From Planotetraspora thailandica (GTDB lineage: Bacteria; Actinomycetota; Actinomycetes; Streptosporangiales; Streptosporangiaceae), in contig NZ_BOOR01000004.1 of the NCBI RefSeq assembly GCF_016863335.1, forward strand, positions 124,001 to 188,000: 64,000 nt of DNA. The letters run 5' to 3'. Of this stretch, positions 58,022 to 64,000 are shown piece after piece (within the stretch, counting starts at the first letter, position 1; each line of letters opens with the position of its first letter). The translations under genes and the position numbers were made by a program. The notes beneath the pieces are model-generated. The model was given only the letters and a program-made list of their open reading frames with translations, had not been told where the DNA came from and ran no database searches.

Positions 58022-58373
58022 TCTCGGATCTCCTCGATCCACGACTGGAAGGTGCGGTCGAACACCCACACCGCCAGCATCCCCGTCCCGGGCTCCCCCG
58101 AGGACGGGATAAACCACGAAATCCATACCGAAACCATGCGGGTAGCCAAGGAAAACCTGCGTATGTTCCAGGGCGCCGACGGCCCCAGGAAGGTGGCGCC
58201 GGGCGCGCCGGCAGATCGCCGACGCGGGCGCTTCGGCTGCCGGACGCCCGGTCTTGGAGGGTGGCAATGGCACTCCCAGGCGAAACGCACCCTGGAGGTG
58301 CTCCGGCATTCCGCGCAACATGAGTGAACGGCGCTGATCCGATGCGCCGGAGGACCGATGGAGAGACAGCCAG
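58022..58373. other. 352 bp region upstream of truncated kinase, possible decayed coding sequence
   Basis: On the minus strand two overlapping frames look coding-like. One reads EHTQVFLGYPHGFGMDFVVYP around 58105-58170. The other reads GTGMLAVWVFDRTFQSWIEEIRE and stops at the kinase start (58018-58090). A frameshift between them would join one former gene. I cannot name the family. No promoter for the SHOCT gene is clear. Confidence 0.3.
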
Positions 58374-58757
58374 ATGCACCTGTGCGAATTCGCGAGCTCG
58401 GAGGGCGTGATCCTCCTCGCCGTCGTGTCCTGGGTGGCCTTCTTCGGTGTCCTCGGCGCCATGCTCTGGTCGAAGGTGCGCGCCCGCAGGTCGAGGACCC
58501 CCCAGGAAGTCCTGTTTCGGCGGTTCGCCGCAGGTGAGATCGACGACGACGAGTTTCGCCGGCACATGGAGGCCCTCCGCGCCGAGCCCCAAGTCTCCGG
58601 TCGCGTGGACTCCCGGCCGGATCCGCTCGTCGGTGAGTTCGGCGAACCAGCGCTCGACGACGTTCAGTCGGCCGACCAGTCCCGGGAGGCGTCCGCGCCC
58701 CAGCTCGCCAGTAGGCGCAGCCCCTCCTCCGACGCCGAACCGGGCTCAGCGTGGTAG
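58374..58757 (+). CDS. SHOCT-domain small membrane protein with atypical tail
   Basis: The first 70 residues are a normal SHOCT-type protein: a membrane helix (VILLAVVSWVAFFGVLGAML) and the short C-terminal SHOCT motif PQEVLFRRFAAGEIDDDEFRRHMEALR. The remaining 57 codons are polar, lack family features and run 94 bp antisense into the XRE gene. The original stop was probably lost to an indel or rearrangement. The role of SHOCT proteins is oligomerisation or membrane organisation. Confidence 0.65.
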   Translation: MHLCEFASSEGVILLAVVSWVAFFGVLGAMLWSKVRARRSRTPQEVLFRRFAAGEIDDDEFRRHMEALRAEPQVSGRVDSRPDPLVGEFGEPALDDVQSADQSREASAPQLASRRSPSSDAEPGSAW

Positions 58758-59602
58758 ATCGCCAGCGACTGCTCTTCATCGCCGGGGAGCGTGAAGGTCT
58801 CGTAGCGGAGCGTCAGCGCTCCCGCCAGCGGATGCATGATCCGCATGCCGCCGTGCGACTTCTTCTTCACATCGTGGGCCGCCCACAGCGTCCGGAAGTC
58901 CTCGCTCTTCATGGAGAGCTCGCCGATCAACGCCGCGAGCAGCGGATCGTCCGCGTGCAGGCCGGCGTCCAGCCTCAGATTGCCCACCACGTCGGAAGCC
59001 TTGGACTCCCAGTCGACGAATAGCCGCCGGGCCGCCGGGTCGAGGAAGATGATCCTGGCCCAGTTCCGCTCCTGCGGGGCACGCGCCGCCCAGTCCCCGA
59101 AGAGTGCGGAGGCCGTGCGGTTCCACGCCAGCACATCGGTACGGCGGCCCCACACATACGCGGGTACGCCCTCCATCGCCGTCAGCAGCTTCAGTAGCTC
59201 GGGCCGCACCCGCTGGCGCTGCGGCGCGGGCTGCCCCTTCTGCTGATTCGGCTTGGCGAGGTGCAGCAGGTGGGTGTGCTCTGCGTCGGAGAGCTTGAGC
59301 GCACCGGAGATCGCGTCCAGTACCTCGACCGAGACGTTGCGGCCGTTGCCCTGCTCGAGGCGCGTGTAATACGCCACAGAGACCCCGGCGACCTGTGCCA
59401 GCTCCTCCCGCCTGAGGCCCGGCACCCGGCGCCGCCGGCCGTACTCGGCGAGCCCCACGTCGGCGGGCTTCAGCCGGGCCCTGCGGGTGCGTAGGAATTC
59501 GCTCAGCTCCGTGCGCGGGTCGAGGTGCCGCTCATGGCCGGGTCCCGAGCCGAGGCCCGACACGGCTACCGGGTCGGTGCGGAGGTCGGGATGGATAGCC
59601 AT
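58664..59602 (-). CDS. XRE-family regulator with MmyB-like ligand-binding domain
   Basis: The 312-residue protein is the third of this type. The HTH reads LRREELAQVAGVSVAYYTRLEQGNGRNVSVE (about residues 60-90), after a 30-residue extension. The MmyB-like part contains GRRTDVLAWNRTASALFG, FLDPAARRLFVDWE and ELSMKSEDFRTLWAAHDV. It diverges from the MFS gene at 59771 and probably controls it. The translation start is uncertain because the first 30 residues are not conserved in the family. Confidence 0.9.
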   Translation of the reverse strand: MAIHPDLRTDPVAVSGLGSGPGHERHLDPRTELSEFLRTRRARLKPADVGLAEYGRRRRVPGLRREELAQVAGVSVAYYTRLEQGNGRNVSVEVLDAISGALKLSDAEHTHLLHLAKPNQQKGQPAPQRQRVRPELLKLLTAMEGVPAYVWGRRTDVLAWNRTASALFGDWAARAPQERNWARIIFLDPAARRLFVDWESKASDVVGNLRLDAGLHADDPLLAALIGELSMKSEDFRTLWAAHDVKKKSHGGMRIMHPLAGALTLRYETFTLPGDEEQSLAIYHAEPGSASEEGLRLLASWGADASRDWSAD

Positions 59603-59770
59603 GCCTTCCAGTATTGCGCCGGGTGTTCCCGATCGGGGCCCTCCAGCCTGTCCCTGCTGGTGGTAGCCACACGGGACCTAAGCAGAGCGGAGGTCTGGGT
59701 AACGCCGCACGGCCGGAGCAATCTGAATGCTCTCCCCAGCCTCATCCTCGCCTAGCTCATGGAGCAGTAA

Positions 59771-60970
59771 ATGACCGAAACGGCCAGTACGGCTTCGCCC
59801 GCCGCAGTACACCGACGGGACCGCCTTCCGGGCAAGGCCCTTCTCGGCCTCTTCCTCAGCGGGTTCGTCGGCATCCTCACCGAGTGCCTGCCTGCCGGCC
59901 TGCTGCCGGAAATGGCCCATACGCTTCACACGAGTGCCGCGCTCACCGGTCAGACCGTAACCCTCTATGCCGCCGCCACCGCGATAGCGGCGATCCCTCT
60001 TTCGCGTGCGACGTCGAAGTGGCCTCGCAAGAACGTGCTGCAGCTCGCGCTGGGCATTGTCGCTGTCACCAACGTGCTCACCGCGGTGTCCAGCGACTAC
60101 GCGCTGACCCTGGCGATCCGCTTTGTCTCCGGCCTGGGCACAGGGCTGATCTGGCCCCTCCTCGGCGGTTACGCCGCTCGGCTTGCCCCTGAGGGACGGC
60201 AGGGCCGTGCCATCGCCATCGCCCTGGCCGGAACTCCTATAGGCCTGGCTGGGGGCGTCCCAGTGGGAACCTGGATGAGCAGCCTCGGTGGGTGGCAGCT
60301 CGCTTTTTACGCCTCTGCAGCTGTGACCGCGCTGACCATGGCGTGGGCACTGGCGACGCTTCCGAATCTGCCCGGTCAGTCGGTGCATGAGCGCTTCAAG
60401 GTCTCGCAGGCCCTGGTCATACCCGGGCTGCGCACCATCTTGTTCGCGCTTGCCGCATACATGATCGCGCACAATATTCTTTACACCTACATATCTGAGT
60501 TCCTCACGTATGTGGATATGGAAAGTCAGACGGGTTGGGTGCTTTTCGCCTTCGGCGTCACGTCTGTTTTGAGCGTTCTCGTGGTCGGTACACACATCGA
60601 CCGCCACCTGCGCAAGCTCGTGGTGGGCAGCACCGTGGTGTTTGCGATCAGCATGCTCGTTCTGGCCGTGCTCTCCGGCGTGCCTGCGCTGGTCTATGTG
60701 GCCGTCGCAGCGTGGGGCTTTGCATTCGGGAGCTCCCCCAGCCTGTTCATCGGTGCCGTGATCAACGCGACGCGAGAGGCCGCTGACGTCGCTCAGACGA
60801 TCACCATCACGGTCTTCTCTTCGTCCATCGCGCTCGGCGGCCTCATCGGTGGTCTCCTGATTGCGGATCTGGGCACCGCATCGATCACTTGGGCGTCGTT
60901 GGTGCTCCTGGTCGCCGCCGGCATAGCCGTGATCGGCGGTAAGAAGAACGCCTTCCCCAAGGGTGCCTGA
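59771..60970 (+). CDS. MFS transporter, DHA1 (AraJ/efflux) type
   Basis: The 399-residue protein has 12 predicted membrane helices and the DHA1 sugar-efflux/drug pattern: GILTECLPAGLLPEMA in helix one, RFVSGLGTGLIWPLLGGY with the motif-C-like LAGTPIGLAGGVPVGTW, and FAFGSSPSLFIGAVINATR later. Members export sugars or drugs by proton exchange. It diverges from the XRE/MmyB gene with about 170 bp between, suggesting that ligand-induced expression is its control. The ATG follows a weak GGAGCAG. It is convergent with the TetR gene at 61013. Confidence 0.92.
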   Translation: MTETASTASPAAVHRRDRLPGKALLGLFLSGFVGILTECLPAGLLPEMAHTLHTSAALTGQTVTLYAAATAIAAIPLSRATSKWPRKNVLQLALGIVAVTNVLTAVSSDYALTLAIRFVSGLGTGLIWPLLGGYAARLAPEGRQGRAIAIALAGTPIGLAGGVPVGTWMSSLGGWQLAFYASAAVTALTMAWALATLPNLPGQSVHERFKVSQALVIPGLRTILFALAAYMIAHNILYTYISEFLTYVDMESQTGWVLFAFGVTSVLSVLVVGTHIDRHLRKLVVGSTVVFAISMLVLAVLSGVPALVYVAVAAWGFAFGSSPSLFIGAVINATREAADVAQTITITVFSSSIALGGLIGGLLIADLGTASITWASLVLLVAAGIAVIGGKKNAFPKGA

Positions 60971-61012
60971 AGCAGATGGCCAAGGGCCCCAAGGGCCGCT
61001 CCGGCACCCGCT

Positions 61013-61675
61013 TCATGCGCGGGTGAGCAGGCCGGCGAGCGTGGTCTGAAGGATCTCTCCGTACATGGTGGCGAAGTCCACCCGGGAGCCCGCGAGCCGG
61101 GGGTCGGCCGTGGCCTCGACGACGGTCGGGGTCGGGTTGCTGAACGGCCACAGACCCACCAGTGAGACGACGGCGTACTCCGTCAGGGTGAGCGCGTCGT
61201 CCGCGGTGAGGGCCGGCACCCGGTCCCTGACCAGCTTCGCCAGCCTGGTGCGGTGTTCCAGGTCGGTGAATTTGTAGACGCGTACGGTTTCGGCCGAGAC
61301 GTTCCGCTCCAGCACGCTCGGCAGCAGGCTCCACAGTTGGCACAGGATCGGCCGGGAGGCGAGGGAGCCGGCCCAAGCCCGCATCACCTGGTCGGGTTCG
61401 CACGGCGGAGTGGGCCACTCCTCCCCCAGCGCGTCGAGCCAGGACGACCGCAGCCGGTTGAGAAGCCCCAGGAAGACGCCCTCACGACTCTCGAAATAGC
61501 GCACCACATGCGTCTTGGACACACCCAGCCGGCGCCCGAGCTCCCGGAGGCTGATCTCCTCCGCCGGCATCTCGGCCAGCAGCGACTCCGCGGCGTCCAG
61601 GATCTCCTGCCGGCGCAGTTCTCGGTGTTCGGGCCGCCTGGCCCGCTGGAAGGCCGGCACCTCCACGTCGTCCAT
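61013..61675 (-). CDS. TetR-family regulator
   Basis: The 220-residue protein has an HTH at about residues 25-65 (RRQEILDAAESLLAEMPAEEISLRELGRRLGVSKTHVVRYFESREGV). Its ligand domain matches the TetR_C group seen with dehydrogenases (SLASRPILCQLWSLLPSVLERN). It diverges from the aldehyde dehydrogenase gene. Three copies of the same 14 bp dyad in the shared promoter region support its role as repressor of that gene and of itself. Confidence 0.92.
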   Translation of the reverse strand: MDDVEVPAFQRARRPEHRELRRQEILDAAESLLAEMPAEEISLRELGRRLGVSKTHVVRYFESREGVFLGLLNRLRSSWLDALGEEWPTPPCEPDQVMRAWAGSLASRPILCQLWSLLPSVLERNVSAETVRVYKFTDLEHRTRLAKLVRDRVPALTADDALTLTEYAVVSLVGLWPFSNPTPTVVEATADPRLAGSRVDFATMYGEILQTTLAGLLTRA

Positions 61676-61713
61676 CGAACCTCCTCGCGCCGCGGATCAT
61701 GGCAGCTCCAGAG

Positions 61714-61781
61714 TAGCGGTCCACCGGACACTTGATTAGGTGTCCAGTGGACCGCTACAGTCTTAAGGGTCCATTGGACAC
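61714..61781. promoter_or_regulatory. three TetR operators around the dehydrogenase promoter
   Basis: A 14 bp dyad GGTCCAYYGGACAC occurs three times: 61718-61731, 61740-61753 (opposite strand) and 61768-61781. The first two are part of a larger inverted repeat, TAGCGGTCCACCGGACAC with GTGTCCAGTGGACCGCTA (17 of 18 pairs). The promoter TTGATT (61732-61737), 18 bp, TACAGT (61756-61761) has the second site in its spacer, the first upstream of the -35 and the third downstream of the start point. Confidence 0.8.
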
Positions 61782-61802
61782 CTATCTGAGGGGGAAAGTT
61801 CC

Positions 61803-63239
61803 GTGATCACGTATGACAGGCTGTACATCGGAGGACAGTGGGTCGCCCCGGCCGGAGGCGACGTCCTGGAGGTGCGCTCGCCGCACGACCGGTCGCTGGT
61901 CGGGACCGCGCCGCACGCCGTCCCCGCCGACGTCGACAGGGCGGTCGCCGCCGCGCGGCGGGCGTTCGACGAGGGGCCCTGGCCCCGGATGAGCCCGCAG
62001 GAGCGGAGCACCGTCGTGGAGCGGTTCTCCAAGCTGTACGCGGCACGCGCCGAGGAGTTCGCGGCCCTGGTCACCTCCGAGAACGGCTCGCCGCTGTGGT
62101 TCACCCGCTGGACGCACCAGCAGTCCCTTCCGGAGATGACGGACGCGTATCTGCGCGCCGCCGCGGCCCTCGGCTGGGAGGAGCAGGTGGGCGCCGTGGG
62201 CGAGGCCGTCACGCGGCTGCGCCGCGAACCCGTGGGCGTGGTGGCCGCGGTGATCCCGTGGAACGCGCCCCACCAGTCGGCCCTGGTCAAGCTGGTGCCC
62301 GCGCTGCTCGCCGGCTGCACGGTCATCCTGAAGGCCTCGCCCGAGACGGCGCTGGACGCCGTGGCCCTCGCCGAGGTCTTCGACGAGGCCGGCCTTCCCG
62401 AGGGCGTGGTGAGCATCCTGCCCGCGGGTCGCGAGACGAGTGAGTACCTGGTCGCCCACCCCGGCGTGGACAAGATCGCCTTCACCGGTTCCACCGCGGC
62501 GGGGCGGCGCATCGCCTCCATCGCGGGAGAGCAGCTCAAGCGGGTCAGCCTGGAGCTGGGCGGCAAATCCGCCTCGATCATCCTCGAGGACGCCGACCTG
62601 ACGGCGGTCGTGGCGGGCCTGAAGGCCCTGTCGCTGGGCAACAACGCCGAGAACTGCGTGGCCCACACCCGGATCCTCGCCCCGCGCAGCCGCTACGAGG
62701 AGGTCGTCGGCGCGCTGACCGCCATGGTGGAGGGGATCCGCGTCGGCGACCCCGCGGACCCGGAGACCTTCATCGGGCCCATGGTGCGCGCCGACCAGCA
62801 GCAGCGGGTGCGCTCCTACATCGAACTCGGCATCGCCGAAGGCGCCCGGATGGTCACCGGCGGCCCGGAGACGCCCGAGGGTCTGGAGGGCGGGTACTAC
62901 GTCCGTCCGACGCTGTTCGCCGACGTCGACAGCGACATGCGGATCGCCCGCGAGGAGATCTTCGGCCCCGTCCTGGTCGTCATCCCGTTCGACGACGAGG
63001 ACGACGCCGTCCGCATCGCCAACGACTCCGAGTACGGCCTCGGCGGCGGCGTGTGGACCGCCGACCGGGACCACGGGGTCGAGGTCGCCCGCAGGATCCG
63101 AACCGGGTGGATGACCGTCAACGGAGCCGCCCCGACGTACGACGGTGCCTTCGGCGGCTACAAGAGCAGCGGCATCGGCCGCGAGTTCGGCGCCGCGGGT
63201 CTCACCCAATACATCGAGTACAAGACCATCGCCGTCTAG
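61803..63239 (+). CDS. NAD(P)-dependent aldehyde dehydrogenase
   Basis: The 478-residue enzyme has the ALDH landmarks: [21 protein letters not shown] (Asn of the oxyanion hole), GSTAAGRRI (cofactor loop), [12 protein letters not shown] (general base Glu) and nucleophile Cys in [25 protein letters not shown] and YGLGGGVWT complete the fold. It oxidises aldehydes to acids in the cytoplasm. The GTG start follows GAGGGGG. The aldo/keto reductase gene starts 10 bp after its stop, and the TetR repressor is divergent, so this is an inducible aldehyde-handling operon. Confidence 0.95.
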   Translation: MITYDRLYIGGQWVAPAGGDVLEVRSPHDRSLVGTAPHAVPADVDRAVAAARRAFDEGPWPRMSPQERSTVVERFSKLYAARAEEFAALVTSENGSPLWFTRWTHQQSLPEMTDAYLRAAAALGWEEQVGAVGEAVTRLRREPVGVVAAVIPWNAPHQSALVKLVPALLAGCTVILKASPETALDAVALAEVFDEAGLPEGVVSILPAGRETSEYLVAHPGVDKIAFTGSTAAGRRIASIAGEQLKRVSLELGGKSASIILEDADLTAVVAGLKALSLGNNAENCVAHTRILAPRSRYEEVVGALTAMVEGIRVGDPADPETFIGPMVRADQQQRVRSYIELGIAEGARMVTGGPETPEGLEGGYYVRPTLFADVDSDMRIAREEIFGPVLVVIPFDDEDDAVRIANDSEYGLGGGVWTADRDHGVEVARRIRTGWMTVNGAAPTYDGAFGGYKSSGIGREFGAAGLTQYIEYKTIAV

Positions 63240-63249
63240 GAGGACCGTC

Positions 63250-64000
63250 GTGCAGGAAGCCCGCATCACGCTCGGACACAGCGACATCTCCATCCGGCCG
63301 ATCGGGCTGGGCTGCATGGGAATGTCCCAGTTCTACGGCGACGCCGACGAGGAGGAGTCCGTCGCCACGATCCATGCCGCCATCGACGCCGGCATCGACT
63401 TCTTCGACACCTCCGACATCTACGGCGCGGCCGGCGCGGCCACCGGCCGGCCCCAGAAGGGCTTCGGGCACAACGAGGAGCTGCTGGGCCGCGCCGTACG
63501 CGGTGTGCGCGACGAGGTCGTCCTGGCGACGAAGTTCGGCGCCCGGCTCGCCCCGGAGGGCGGGGTGGCCTTGGACGGACGCCCCGAATACGTGGCCGCC
63601 GCCTGCGACGCCAGCCTGCGCCGCCTCGGCGTCGACCACATCGACCTCTACTACATCCACCGCCTCGACCCCACCGTGCCGATCGAGGACACCGTCGGCG
63701 CGATGGCCGCCCTGGTGGCCGCGGGCAAGGTGCGTGCGATCGGGCTCAGCGCGGTCGGGCCGGACCTACTTCACCGGGCGGCCGCGGTGACGCCGGTCTC
63801 GGCTCTCCAGAGTGAGTACTCGCTCTGGGCCCGCGAGGTGGAGCAGGAGGTGCTTCCCACCTGCCGTGAGCTGGGCATCACCTTCGTCCCGTACAGCCCC
63901 CTGGGGCGAGCCGCGCTCGCCGGCCGCTTCACCAGCGGCACCTCGTTCTCCGGCGACGACTTCCGCTCCACTCTGCCCAAGTTCCAGGAAGAGAACTTCG
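63250..64000 (+). CDS. aldo/keto reductase (cut by right edge)
   Basis: The visible 250 codons give an AKR barrel with the N-terminal strand [15 protein letters not shown], the catalytic Asp in [11 protein letters not shown] with Tyr four residues later, Lys in LATKFGARL and His in [11 protein letters not shown] (the tetrad Asp, Tyr, Lys, His). The later [11 protein letters not shown] and [11 protein letters not shown] segments bind NADPH. AGGAGG precedes the GTG start. It follows the aldehyde dehydrogenase in one operon, so both ends of an aldehyde/alcohol conversion are covered. The C-terminus is outside the window. Confidence 0.93.
   Translation, partial: MQEARITLGHSDISIRPIGLGCMGMSQFYGDADEEESVATIHAAIDAGIDFFDTSDIYGAAGAATGRPQKGFGHNEELLGRAVRGVRDEVVLATKFGARLAPEGGVALDGRPEYVAAACDASLRRLGVDHIDLYYIHRLDPTVPIEDTVGAMAALVAAGKVRAIGLSAVGPDLLHRAAAVTPVSALQSEYSLWAREVEQEVLPTCRELGITFVPYSPLGRAALAGRFTSGTSFSGDDFRSTLPKFQEENF

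Noticed and set aside
1-64000. CRISPR arrays, tRNA, rRNA and intact insertion sequences
   Set aside because: No regularly spaced repeats, cloverleaf-like segments or transposase genes were seen by eye.

Overview
This 64 kb window is high-GC chromosomal DNA from a filamentous-type actinomycete. The evidence is strong G/C bias at third codon positions, frequent GTG and TTG starts, an actinobacterial c-di-AMP (ydaO/yuaA-type) riboswitch, an ECF sigma factor of the DGPF-linked type, three MmyB-like XRE regulators, a CopC-CopD fusion with a YcnI-type protein, and an IdeR/DtxR-type iron box. Streptosporangiales (Nonomuraea or Actinomadura-like) is a reasonable guess, but the sequence does not prove it. 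No rRNA, tRNA, CRISPR array or intact insertion sequence was seen. Both ends cut genes: a cytochrome P450 at the left and an aldo/keto reductase at the right.

Layout, left half. 1-9.6 kb holds small regulator-enzyme modules: ArsR with an SRPBCC protein; a double MarR-domain protein divergent from a hemerythrin and a drug exporter; an XRE regulator with an SDR; an SRPBCC protein; and a YecD-like hydrolase divergent from a CopD-like membrane protein, with an iron box between them. 9.7-15.6 kb has a riboswitch-controlled CHAP hydrolase, an orphan NarL-type response regulator whose ABC transporter and sensor kinase genes appear to have been deleted, a serine hydrolase, an ECF sigma/DGPF pair and a HAD phosphatase. 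15.7-22.7 kb has a TetR/SGNH pair, a decayed serine recombinase, RecD2-like helicase and a quinone-oxidoreductase-like enzyme. 22.7-31.8 kb has a two-component system divergent from a DUF1023 hydrolase/acyltransferase operon, a MarR/SDR pair, a zinc-finger coiled-coil protein and a CGNR regulator divergent from a metallo-beta-lactamase-fold hydrolase.

Layout, right half. 32-37.3 kb is a copper-linked locus (YcnI, lipoprotein, CopC-CopD) followed upstream by a secreted beta-propeller protein. 37.6-46.5 kb has a VOC protein, SDR, DsbA-like and TetR genes, a cNMP/flavoprotein oxidoreductase, and a cassette in which two alpha/beta hydrolases flank a 2TM protein and a methyltransferase. A ~115 bp bidirectional promoter region occurs twice there, exactly 1020 bp apart. 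46.6-52.7 kb is a secreted chitin/chitosan degradation locus (GH2, GH20, GH18). 53-64 kb returns to regulator-enzyme modules: SRPBCC/ArsR, an SDR, an NB-ARC/LuxR regulator, a truncated sensor kinase, XRE/MFS, and TetR divergent from aldehyde dehydrogenase and aldo/keto reductase.

Common theme. About fifteen one-component or two-component regulators sit next to redox, hydrolytic or efflux genes, and many of the intergenic regions carry paired operators placed over recognisable -35/-10 elements. Several loci also show decay: the ABC/kinase fusion scar, the recombinase remnant, a PEP-mutase-family fragment and a kinase lacking its sensor half. This looks like an accessory chromosomal arm that acquires and loses stress-response and detoxification modules.
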